DNA from: an uncultured Muribaculaceae bacterium
Lineage (GTDB): Bacteria > Bacteroidota > Bacteroidia > Bacteroidales > Muribaculaceae
DNA: 55,869 bases
Assembly: GCA_949742535.1 (NCBI GenBank)
Contig: CATJQX010000115.1
Location: 1 to 55,869 of the forward strand
Reading direction: 5' to 3'
Shown here: one piece after another, positions 47,996 through 55,869 of the stretch
How the letters are laid out: each line of letters starts with the position of its first letter
Numbering within the stretch: the first letter of the stretch is position 1
Made by a program: the position numbers and the translations under genes
The notes under the pieces: generated by a model
Databases searched by the model: none
The model's input: the letters and a program-made list of their open reading frames with translations, nothing else
Told to the model about the DNA's origin: nothing

Positions 47996-49501
47996 ATGTT
48001 TTCGAATATACTGATTTATTTCGTGATTATCCCCCTGCTGATGCTCGGTGGATTCGCGCTGTGCCGCTCAGACAAGGCGGTGCGCACTGTGGCGGTGGCC
48101 GGATCAATGGCTCTGCTTGCGCTTTCGGTATGGCTGCTGGTGGACTACATCGCCCTGCGCCAGGCCGGTGAAACGGCAGAGATGCTTTACACCGGCAGCT
48201 GGGTGTGGTTCGCTCCGCTGAATATCCACCTCGCTGTGGGTGTCGACGGTGTCTCCATCGCCATGCTTCTCCTCTCTTCCATTATCATATTCGCAGGTTC
48301 TTTCGCCTCCTGGAAGATCGATAACATGCGTCACTTCTTCATGTGGCTTCTGCTGCTGAGTACCGGCGTGTTCGGTTTCTTCATCAGCATCGACATGTTC
48401 ACGATGTTCATGTTCTATGAGGTGGCCCTTATACCTATGTACCTTCTCATCGGCCAGTGGGGCACAGGCCGCAAGGAGTATTCGGCCATGAAGCTTACCC
48501 TTATGCTCATGGGCGGATCGGCTTTCCTGATGCTCAGCCTTATCGGCATATACTTCCATTCGGCTCCCGAAGGTGGCCAGCTCACATGGAATCTTCTTGA
48601 GATCGCCCAGAACGATTCCATCAGCCGCGGATGGCAGTATTTCCTCTTCCCGATGTGTTTCGTGGGCTTCGGTGTGCTCGGAGCCATGTTCCCCTTCCAC
48701 ACATGGAGCCCCGACGGTCATGCCTGCGCTCCTACAGCGGTGTCCATGCTCCATGCCGGTGTGCTTATGAAGCTCGGCGGTTACGGCTGCTTCCGCGTGG
48801 CCATGTATCTTATGCCTACCGCCGCCAACGACCTCGCGTGGATATTCCTTATCCTGACTGGTGTCTCGGTTGTCTACGGAGCTTTCTCGGCTTGCGTGCA
48901 GACCGACCTCAAGTATATCAACGCCTATTCTTCGGTGTCGCACTGCGGCATGGTGCTCTTCGCCATCCTGATGCTTAACACCACCGCACTCACAGGCGCT
49001 ATCATGCAGATGCTCTCGCACGGTCTGATGACTGCCCTCTTCTTCGCTCTCATCGGTATGATCTACGGCCGCACCCACACACGCGACATTCGCCTCATGG
49101 GCGGTCTCATGAAGATAATGCCGTTCCTCGGCGTAGGATATGTTATCGCCGGTATGGCGTCTCTGGGTCTTCCCGGTCTCAGCGGTTTCGTTGCCGAGAT
49201 GACAATCTTCGTAGGTTCGTTCCAGCATCCCGACATGTTCCATCGTGTCTTCACCATCGTGGCATGCTCCTCAATCGTGATCACCGCGGTCTACATCCTC
49301 CGTGTTGTCGGCAAGCTGCTGTTCGGTCCGGTGCAAGACGAGCATCATCTGAGCCTTACAGACGCTACATGGTGGGAGCGCCTTTCCACAATCACCCTTA
49401 TCGTGAGCGTGGCCGCTATCGGCTGTTTCCCCAATTTCTTCGAGTGGTTAATACGTTTCACCTTCAGCCCGGAAATCTTCCGTGCAATCGGTCTGAACTA
49501 A
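47996..49501 (+). CDS. nuoM: NADH-quinone oxidoreductase subunit M
   Basis: GVDGVSIAMLLLSSIIIFAG; FYEVALIPMYLLIGQWGTGRKEYSAMKLTLMLMGGSAFLML; FHTWSPDGHACAPTAVSMLHAGVLMKLGGYG. Confidence 0.97.
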   Translation: MFSNILIYFVIIPLLMLGGFALCRSDKAVRTVAVAGSMALLALSVWLLVDYIALRQAGETAEMLYTGSWVWFAPLNIHLAVGVDGVSIAMLLLSSIIIFAGSFASWKIDNMRHFFMWLLLLSTGVFGFFISIDMFTMFMFYEVALIPMYLLIGQWGTGRKEYSAMKLTLMLMGGSAFLMLSLIGIYFHSAPEGGQLTWNLLEIAQNDSISRGWQYFLFPMCFVGFGVLGAMFPFHTWSPDGHACAPTAVSMLHAGVLMKLGGYGCFRVAMYLMPTAANDLAWIFLILTGVSVVYGAFSACVQTDLKYINAYSSVSHCGMVLFAILMLNTTALTGAIMQMLSHGLMTALFFALIGMIYGRTHTRDIRLMGGLMKIMPFLGVGYVIAGMASLGLPGLSGFVAEMTIFVGSFQHPDMFHRVFTIVACSSIVITAVYILRVVGKLLFGPVQDEHHLSLTDATWWERLSTITLIVSVAAIGCFPNFFEWLIRFTFSPEIFRAIGLN

Positions 49502-49530
49502 GATTTTGAATATCCCAATAAATTAGCAAA

Positions 49531-50997
49531 ATGGATTATTCTCAGTTTCTCGCAATGCGACAGGAAATAGGGCTGCTGATAGTCTTCCTGTTGGTATTCC
49601 TTTACGACACGTTCATGCCCAAGAAGGCTTTGAATGCCACCGCGGGTTTTACGACAATACTCTTCCTGCTCTTCACGGCAGCAAGTTTCATCTGGGGCAA
49701 CATCGGCGATGTCGACGCGTTCGCCGGTATGTACAGCACCTCCGGTGTGTGCTCGATGATAAAGAACATCCTCAATGTGGGTGTGCTTATCGTGCTTATC
49801 CAGTCATGCCGCTGGGCTAACGGAGAGCTGATGATCATGCGCCGCGGCGAGTTCTACGAGCTTCTGCTCGTTACACTCTTCGGCATGTATCTGATGATAT
49901 CCGCCCGCCACTTCCTTCTCTTCGTAATCGGTCTGGAGTCGGCTTCTCTTCCCCTTGCCGCCATGGTGGCGTTCGACAAGAACCGTTACGAGAGCCATGA
50001 GGCTGCTGTAAAGTATATGCTTACCGCAGTGTTCTCTTCGGCAGTGTTCATGATGGGTCTCTCTTTCGTCTACGGCCTGAGCGGTTCGCTCTATTTCCAT
50101 GACATAGCCCTGCAGCTCGGCTCATCGTTCAATCCCACTCTTGTGGTGGCTCTCGCCTTTGTGATAGCAGGCGTGGGATTCAAGCTGTCGCTTGTACCGT
50201 TCCATCTCTGGACTGCCGACGTTTACCAGGGTGCGCCCACATCGGTTACCTCATATCTGTCGGTAATCTCAAAGGGTGCGGCTGCTTTCGCTTTCCTGGT
50301 GATTCTGGTGCAGTGCTTCGGCCAGTTCTATTCCATGGTATGGGAGTGGATGCTCTACGCTCTGATCATCGCCACAATCACTATCGGTAACCTCTTTGCG
50401 ATCCGTCAGAATAACATGAAGCGTTTCCTCGCTTTCTCTTCTATCTCACAGGCCGGCTACATAATGCTCGGTATCGTGGGATGCAACGAGATGGGTCTCG
50501 CAGCCATGATGTACTATATTCTGGTTTACATCTTCTCCAATCTCGCCGCTTTCGGTGTGATCGGCGCTATAGAGAACCAGACCGGCAAAGTGGAGATGAC
50601 AGATTACAACGGTCTGTCACGCACAAATCCCTGGCTCGCATGCTCCATGATGCTCGCCATGTTCTCGCTTGCCGGTATTCCTCCGTTCGCAGGCTTCTTC
50701 AGCAAATTCTTCATCTTCACCTCTGCCATCAACCAGGGTTCCATCGCGATCTATGTGCTTGTGCTCATCGCACTTATAAACACTATCATATCGCTTTACT
50801 ATTACCTGCTTGTTGTCAAGGCGATGTACATATCTCCTGAAGAGCCCCAGATCGCCACATTCCGCTCGGCTTGCAGCGAGCGTCTCGGCCTCTGGATCAC
50901 TGTGGGAGGTATCGTAGCTCTCGGCATCGTCAGCTTCTTCTATGATTCAATCATGGAGGCGGCAGCAGGATCCACTATCTTCGCTTTCGTAGGCTAA
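49531..50997 (+). CDS. nuoN: NADH-quinone oxidoreductase subunit N
   Basis: FVIGLESASLPLAAMVAFDKNRYESHEAAVKYMLTAVFSSAVFMMG; FKLSLVPFHLWTADVYQGAPTSVTSYLSVISKGAA. Confidence 0.97.
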   Translation: MDYSQFLAMRQEIGLLIVFLLVFLYDTFMPKKALNATAGFTTILFLLFTAASFIWGNIGDVDAFAGMYSTSGVCSMIKNILNVGVLIVLIQSCRWANGELMIMRRGEFYELLLVTLFGMYLMISARHFLLFVIGLESASLPLAAMVAFDKNRYESHEAAVKYMLTAVFSSAVFMMGLSFVYGLSGSLYFHDIALQLGSSFNPTLVVALAFVIAGVGFKLSLVPFHLWTADVYQGAPTSVTSYLSVISKGAAAFAFLVILVQCFGQFYSMVWEWMLYALIIATITIGNLFAIRQNNMKRFLAFSSISQAGYIMLGIVGCNEMGLAAMMYYILVYIFSNLAAFGVIGAIENQTGKVEMTDYNGLSRTNPWLACSMMLAMFSLAGIPPFAGFFSKFFIFTSAINQGSIAIYVLVLIALINTIISLYYYLLVVKAMYISPEEPQIATFRSACSERLGLWITVGGIVALGIVSFFYDSIMEAAAGSTIFAFVG

Positions 50998-51009
50998 GCA
51001 GCGGATTTG

Positions 51010-51068
51010 AACTATATAAAACGCCGGGGTGATGCGCATCGCGCGTCACCCCGGCGTTTTATATAGTT
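51010..51068. terminator. Bidirectional intrinsic terminator between nuoN and uvrA
   Basis: Near-perfect long inverted repeat AACTATATAAAACGCCGGGGTGA ... TCACCCCGGCGTTTTATATAGTT between convergent genes. Confidence 0.92.
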
Positions 51069-51078
51069 AGGAAGAGGT

Positions 51079-53931
51079 TCAGATGTGGAGTTTCTCCCGG
51101 AGGTACCGGGCCGTGTGGGAAGCCTCGCGTCGGGCCACATCCTCGGGGGTGCCGGCAGCTACAAGTGCGCCTCCCGCCGCGCCCCCTTCGGGTCCCAGGT
51201 CAATGATATGGTCGGCACATTTTATGACGTCCATGTTGTGCTCTATGATTATCACTGTGTGTCCCTGGGCGATGAGGCGGTTGAAGGAGTCCATGAGCAG
51301 GTTTATGTCGTGGAAATGCAGGCCGGTGGTCGGCTCGTCGAAGATGAACATTGTCGGTTCATGTTTCTCCAGGGCGAGGAAATAGGCAAGTTTCACACGC
51401 TGGTTCTCGCCCCCCGAGAGTGTGGAGGATGATTGTCCAAGCTTGATATATCCGAGTCCCACATCCTGGAGAGGCTTGAGACGCCGCACGATCCGCCGTT
51501 CAGTGGTTCCGTCGGTCTCCGAGAAAAATTCTATTGCCTGGTTGACGGTCATGTCGAGCACGTCATAGATGTTTTTGCCGCGGTATTCTATTTCGAGTAC
51601 GTCGCGTTTGAATCTTTTGCCTCCACATGCCTCGCAGGGGATTGTTATGTCTGCCATGAACTGCATCTCTATGTTGATGGTTCCTTCCCCCTTGCACTCC
51701 TCACATCTGCCTCCCTCGGTATTGAACGAGAAATAGGCGGGTGAGAAACCCATCTGCTTGGCTCCCTGCTGATCGGCGAAAAGCTGCCTGATCTCGTCGT
51801 ATGCCTTGAGATAGGTGGCGGCATTGGAGCGGGTTGATTTGCCGATTGGATTCTGGTCCACGAATTCCACTGCGCTGATGCGGCCTGTGTCGCCCGACAG
51901 TTCCCGGAAGGCTCCGGGCGCGTCTGACGCTTCCCCGAGATGGCGCAGCATGGCGCGGTATAGGATGTCGCGCACGAGTGTGGATTTGCCGGAGCCGCTT
52001 ACTCCGGTCACCACGGTTATTACGCCGAGCGGGAACCGCACGTCGATATTTTTCAGATTATGTTCCATGGCGCCCTTGACCTCGATGTAGCTACTCCATT
52101 TGCGGCGTGAAGAGGGGAGGGGAATCTCCAGTCTGCCGGTCAGATATTTGGCGGTGTAGCTGTCTGAGGCTTTGTCGAGACCAGAAACCGGGCCTTCGTA
52201 AACGATTTCGCCTCCGAGGCGTCCGGCTCGGGGACCCACATCTATGATCCAGTCGGCCGCCTCCATTATTTCCTCGTCATGTTCCACCACGATTACAGTA
52301 TTTCCTATGCTCTGCAGGTGGCGGAGCACCCCGATGAGCTTCTGGGTGTCTCTGGAGTGCAGTCCGATGCTCGGCTCGTCGAGAATATAAAGCGATCCGA
52401 TAAGCGATGATCCGAGCGATGTGGCGAGATTGATGCGCTGGCTTTCGCCGCCGGAGAGTGTGGAACTGAGGCGGTCGAGGGTCAGATATTCAAGCCCCAC
52501 ATCTACGAGGAATGTCAGGCGGTTGCGTATTTCTGTCAGCAGACGTTTTGCAACGGAGGCATCATGTTCCGACAGTTCGAGGGTGTTGAACCATTCGAGC
52601 AGTCCTGATACAGGCAGTTTCACCAGGTCCGAGATGGTTTTGCCGGCAATCTTTACATATGATGCCTCCGGGCGCAGACGGTTGCCGTGGCATTCGGGAC
52701 AGAGTGTCTTCCCTCTGTAGCGTGCCATCATCACACGATACTGCACCTTGTACTGGTTCTGTTCTACCATCCTGAAAAATCCGTCGATACCGCTGAATCC
52801 TTTTCCTCCGTGCCACAGGAGGTCTTTGTCGGCCTGTGACAGCTCGCAGTACGGGCGGTGTACAGGGAATCCGGTCTGGGCGGCCATGCGTATGAAATCG
52901 CGTTTCCATTCCCCCATTTTCTCCCCGCGCCAGCATGCCACCGCGTCCTCGTAAACTGAAAGTGCGGGATTTGGCACTACAAGGCGCTCGTCGATGCCGA
53001 TGCATTTTCCGAATCCTTCGCAGCGCGGGCATGCGCCATAAGGGTTGTTGAAGTTGAAAAGCAGGTCGGTTGGTTGCAGGAATGTGATGCCGTCGGCTTC
53101 GAAACGTTTTGAGAATTCGTGGCGGCGCACATCGTCTTTATCCCATACAATGAGTGTGCAGCTTTCGTTACCCTCGAAAAAGGCTGTCTCCGCCGAGTCG
53201 GCGAGACGCGACTGCTCATCGCTGTCGTCGCTGACAGCAAGGCGGTCTATGAGCAATTCGTAACCGGCAGGGGAGGGGTGCTGGGCGTCGTCGCTTTCGA
53301 GTATTTCCGCGAAGTCAATGAAACGGCCGTCGGCGTAAAGTCGCGAATAGCCCCCTTTGCGCAGTATCTCAAGATGCTCCTTGAATGTGCGTCCGGCGGG
53401 TATATGCAGCGGTGCCACTACGGCGATGCGTGTCCCCCGGGGGTAGGAGAGCGCCGTATCCACTACGTCTGTGACGGTGTGGCGTTTCACTTCGCAGCCG
53501 CTTACGGGTGAATATGTGCGCCCCACGCGGCTGAAGAGTAGTCGGAGGTAGTCGTATATTTCCGTGGAAGTGCCTACGGTGCTTCTCGGGTTGCGTGTGT
53601 TCACTTTCTGCTCTATGGCTATGGCAGGGGGCAATCCCTTGATGTAGTCGGCCTCAGGCTTGTGCATTTTGCCCAGGAACTGGCGTGCATATGCCGAGAG
53701 GCTCTCCACATATCTGCGTTGCCCCTCGGCATATATGGTGTCGAAGGCGAGAGATGATTTGCCTGAGCCGGAAAGCCCTGTGACTACGATCAGTTTGCCG
53801 CGCGGTATGGTGAGATCAACGTTCTTAAGATTGTTGACACGCGCTCCTTTTATTACGATATCGCCCCCTGCGGCTGTAGTGCGAAGGTGGGCGGAGGGTA
53901 TGGTTTTTATGTCTTTTGAAGATTTGCTCAT
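51079..53931 (-). CDS. uvrA: Excinuclease ABC subunit A (start re-assigned from 54111)
   Basis: GLSGSGKSSLAFDTIYAEGQRRYVESLSAYARQFLG; LSGGESQRINLATSLG; zinc-finger CEEC/CEAC; start at MSKSSKDIK. Confidence 0.96.
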   Translation of the reverse strand: MSKSSKDIKTIPSAHLRTTAAGGDIVIKGARVNNLKNVDLTIPRGKLIVVTGLSGSGKSSLAFDTIYAEGQRRYVESLSAYARQFLGKMHKPEADYIKGLPPAIAIEQKVNTRNPRSTVGTSTEIYDYLRLLFSRVGRTYSPVSGCEVKRHTVTDVVDTALSYPRGTRIAVVAPLHIPAGRTFKEHLEILRKGGYSRLYADGRFIDFAEILESDDAQHPSPAGYELLIDRLAVSDDSDEQSRLADSAETAFFEGNESCTLIVWDKDDVRRHEFSKRFEADGITFLQPTDLLFNFNNPYGACPRCEGFGKCIGIDERLVVPNPALSVYEDAVACWRGEKMGEWKRDFIRMAAQTGFPVHRPYCELSQADKDLLWHGGKGFSGIDGFFRMVEQNQYKVQYRVMMARYRGKTLCPECHGNRLRPEASYVKIAGKTISDLVKLPVSGLLEWFNTLELSEHDASVAKRLLTEIRNRLTFLVDVGLEYLTLDRLSSTLSGGESQRINLATSLGSSLIGSLYILDEPSIGLHSRDTQKLIGVLRHLQSIGNTVIVVEHDEEIMEAADWIIDVGPRAGRLGGEIVYEGPVSGLDKASDSYTAKYLTGRLEIPLPSSRRKWSSYIEVKGAMEHNLKNIDVRFPLGVITVVTGVSGSGKSTLVRDILYRAMLRHLGEASDAPGAFRELSGDTGRISAVEFVDQNPIGKSTRSNAATYLKAYDEIRQLFADQQGAKQMGFSPAYFSFNTEGGRCEECKGEGTINIEMQFMADITIPCEACGGKRFKRDVLEIEYRGKNIYDVLDMTVNQAIEFFSETDGTTERRIVRRLKPLQDVGLGYIKLGQSSSTLSGGENQRVKLAYFLALEKHEPTMFIFDEPTTGLHFHDINLLMDSFNRLIAQGHTVIIIEHNMDVIKCADHIIDLGPEGGAAGGALVAAGTPEDVARREASHTARYLREKLHI

Positions 53932-53972
53932 TTCCGATATGAAAAACAGTCTGAAATTGGCCGTTTTATACA

Positions 53973-53980
53973 CAAAGTTA
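53973..53980 (-). promoter_or_regulatory. Candidate -7 element (TAACTTTG on minus) for uvrA
   Basis: CAAAGTTA about 40 nt upstream of the re-assigned uvrA start. Confidence 0.5.
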
Positions 53981-54119
53981 GCTAATATTGCCCGTAACAG
54001 GAAACTGTTAAAGATATTTTTGCGATATTTGAGGAAATGTTGTAGACAGAGAGAACCAATCGGTGAGTTGCTTGTTGTAGATAGTAAGAACATCCAAACA
54101 CTAAAAACCATTTTACGTT

Positions 54120-54317
54120 ATGAAGAACTTAGACATTGTACTGGCAGTAGTGGGCGGTGCCCTGGTAGGCGCCTCTCTCGGTTTGCTTTTCGCTCCCAAA
54201 AAAGGTGATGATCTCCGAGACGAAATCGTGGGTTATCTCAAGGAAAAAGGTGTGAACCTGAAAAAATCGAAACTTGACCGGCTTGTCGGCGAGCTTCAGG
54301 AAGAGATCAAGAAATAA
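54120..54317 (+). CDS. YtxH-like small protein
   Basis: MKNLDIVLAVVGGALVGASLGLLFAPKKGDDLRDEI; Gly-rich TM then LFAPKKG..LR. Confidence 0.8.
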   Translation: MKNLDIVLAVVGGALVGASLGLLFAPKKGDDLRDEIVGYLKEKGVNLKKSKLDRLVGELQEEIKK

Positions 54318-54398
54318 TCTCTTCCCTGCCGGAGAGGCCCCACAAAGGTGAGGCGACACAACACAAGACAAATAACGAACATAAAAACTATAAGAAAA

Positions 54399-54602
54399 AT
54401 GAGACCATTGAATCTGCTTTATGCATTTCTCGGCGGTGCGATTGTCGGCGCCGGGGCAGCTCTTCTTTTCGCCCCTGAAAAGGGTGAGGACCTTCGTGGC
54501 CAGATCCGCCAGCTTCTGAAAAAATATGGTATATGCAAATGCACCAAAGAGGAGGAGCTTGAGGAGCTGGTAGACGAGATTGCTGCCGAGATAAAGAAAT
54601 AA
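54399..54602 (+). CDS. YtxH-like small protein, tandem paralogue (start re-assigned from 54348)
   Basis: MRPLNLLYAFLGGAIVGAGAALLFAPEKGEDLRGQI. Confidence 0.8.
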   Translation: MRPLNLLYAFLGGAIVGAGAALLFAPEKGEDLRGQIRQLLKKYGICKCTKEEELEELVDEIAAEIKK

Positions 54603-54661
54603 TTCATGTTGGACCGATGCTGTCCCCCACAAGCTATGGAGGGACGGCTTGATCCGGATAT

Positions 54662-54726
54662 AATAAAGCGGGGAGCGAAAACAGCACTGACTATAAGACC
54701 AATTAATTTTTCGCTCTCCCTTTATT
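54662..54726. promoter_or_regulatory. Large imperfect inverted repeat between the second YtxH-like gene and the holin-like gene
   Basis: AATAAAGCGGGGAGCGAAAA ... TTTTTCGCTCTCCCTTTATT. Confidence 0.5.
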
Positions 54727-54792
54727 TGTGCGGCTGCTCCTCCTCCCCGTCTCTTTATTGTAGTATACCTTCTATCATCAGACTGTTTGTTT

Positions 54793-55185
54793 ATGAAAAT
54801 GTCAGGGAAAATACCTCATACCTTCTCTACCGGCAAGGAGCTGTTGCTCCGTCTTGTACGGCTTTATCTCGACAATGTGAGGCTCACAGTCGCTGAAAAA
54901 CTCACCGTGGTGTTTTCGGCGGCCGTTGTTTTAATATCGCTTCTTGTGCTCGGCATTTTTGCGCTGGCCTTTTTTTCAGGCGCGATGGTGCAGCTGCTGG
55001 CACTTATGCTACCGCAATGGGCCTGTTATGCGATATGCTTCGTTTTTTTCGTGTTGCTTATGGTACTGGTGGTTACTTTGCGGAAATGGATCATTGTCAA
55101 TCCGATAGCCAGATTTGTCAGCCGTCTCATATTCGAGGAGGAACAAGATGGGGTATCACACGAAAAGCATCTCTCTGACAAATGA
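54793..55185 (+). CDS. Phage-holin-family-like (Phage_holin_3_6/YqjE-type) membrane protein
   Basis: Two TM segments after an amphipathic N-terminus (LTVAEKLTVVFSAAVVLISLLVLGIFALAFFSGAMVQLLALMLPQWACYAICFVFFVLLMVLVVTLRKWIIVNPIARFVSRLIF). Confidence 0.65.
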   Translation: MKMSGKIPHTFSTGKELLLRLVRLYLDNVRLTVAEKLTVVFSAAVVLISLLVLGIFALAFFSGAMVQLLALMLPQWACYAICFVFFVLLMVLVVTLRKWIIVNPIARFVSRLIFEEEQDGVSHEKHLSDK

Positions 55186-55245
55186 CAATCTCCAGACATC
55201 GTGTATTCTTTATAGAAGTAGAACCAGGTTAAATTACAGTGGAAT

Positions 55246-55623
55246 ATGAACTCACGCAACCAAAACGGACAACGCATCCACACAGACAAAGAGACGGCAG
55301 TGCCGGCAGACAGAAGCCATGCCGCTGTAGCAAAAGGGCGCCCGCACCACAGCCGCGTTTCTTCCCGGGAGAAAAAGCCGTTCAGAGGCTATACGCTTGA
55401 TGAGATCCGTTACCGCCGACTTGTCACCGGGCTGAAAATTGAAGTGGCGCAGGAGCGTTTCATGATGCTTGTGTCGCCCAAACTGAGGGAGGAAAAAGAG
55501 GCCATTAACGGTACAGTAAATGGCTTCCAGAATTTTATGAGAGCAGTGGATATAGCAATGATTGCCTACAGCATCACCCGCCGCGTAACGAAAATATTCC
55601 GCAGATTCTCTCGCAAAAAATAA
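55246..55623 (+). CDS. Basic protein of unknown function
   Basis: Intact 125-aa ORF with ATG in the same-direction cluster; basic N- and C-termini; no family recognised. Confidence 0.55.
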   Translation: MNSRNQNGQRIHTDKETAVPADRSHAAVAKGRPHHSRVSSREKKPFRGYTLDEIRYRRLVTGLKIEVAQERFMMLVSPKLREEKEAINGTVNGFQNFMRAVDIAMIAYSITRRVTKIFRRFSRKK

Positions 55624-55719
55624 CTGTAGCTATGCATGGGATTCACATTCCCCAAATGTAATTTCAGAAAAAAATCATGGTAGTGACCTGAAACATTTTG
55701 TAAGGAGAAAAAAAAGTGT

Positions 55720-55727
55720 TAACTTTG
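55720..55727 (+). promoter_or_regulatory. rpsF promoter -7 element TAACTTTG with TTTG at 55697-55700
   Basis: TTTG-N19-TAACTTTG matches the Bacteroidetes consensus. Confidence 0.75.
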
Positions 55728-55730
55728 CAC

Positions 55731-55759
55731 CCGGTTTGGGCGCGTTGTGCCCATTCCGG
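55731..55759 (+). promoter_or_regulatory. Structured 5'-leader hairpin of rpsF (candidate ribosomal-protein leader)
   Basis: CCGG-ttt-GGGC-gcgttgt-GCCC-att-CCGG immediately downstream of the promoter. Confidence 0.5.
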
Positions 55760-55797
55760 AATATAACAAATATCATTTTTCAAAACAAAAGTTTCAA

Positions 55798-55869
55798 ATG
55801 AACCACTACGAAACCGTTTTCATTTTAACTCCCGTTTTGTCTGACGCTCAGATGAAGGAAGCGGTAGAA
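55798..55869 (+). CDS. rpsF: 30S ribosomal protein S6, 5' part only (runs off the window)
   Basis: [24 protein letters not shown] matches the S6 N-terminus. Confidence 0.92.
   Translation, partial: MNHYETVFILTPVLSDAQMKEAVE

Noticed and set aside
48104-49243. 379-aa minus-strand ORF antisense to nuoM
   Set aside because: Antisense artefact of nuoM codon usage.
53932-54111. 60-aa N-terminal extension of uvrA in the ORF track
   Set aside because: Upstream of the -7 box at 53973; real start MSKSSKDIK at 53931.

Overview
This window looks like a Bacteroidales chromosome segment. The evidence is the TAnnTTTG-type -7 promoter elements, the family content (DUF4293-like, OmpH pairs, NuoCD fusion, nuo without EFG) and the S6 N-terminus; a Muribaculaceae-like assignment is inference only. 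From left to right: three glycosyltransferases; an AT-rich orphan secreted protein; an Lrp/AsnC regulator; a metal (Zn/Mn) ABC substrate-binding protein and ATPase with no adjacent permease; a large TPR protein; a small DUF4293-like membrane protein; a DMT/EamA-type transporter; a lipoprotein plus TonB-dependent receptor pair; an ECF sigma / putative anti-sigma / Spy-like module; a 1900-aa alpha-2-macroglobulin-like protein; a GHL10-like glycosyl hydrolase; ribD; two cell-envelope proteins; uppS-bamA-ompH-ompH; and a truncated SDR-like protein. These are followed by an 18-kb respiratory locus, then uvrA, two YtxH-like proteins, a holin-like membrane protein, an unknown basic protein, and the start of rpsF. 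The most striking observation is the respiratory locus: the complete F1Fo ATP synthase gene set (atpD-C-B-E-F-H-A-G) lies inside the complex I gene set, between nuoH and nuoI (nuoA-B-CD-H | atp | I-J-K-L-M-N). Several of its intergenic gaps carry strong RNA hairpins, and a possible internal promoter lies before nuoI. No tRNA, rRNA, CRISPR array or transposase was recognised. All assignments come from reading the sequence and the supplied ORF track; no database search was run.
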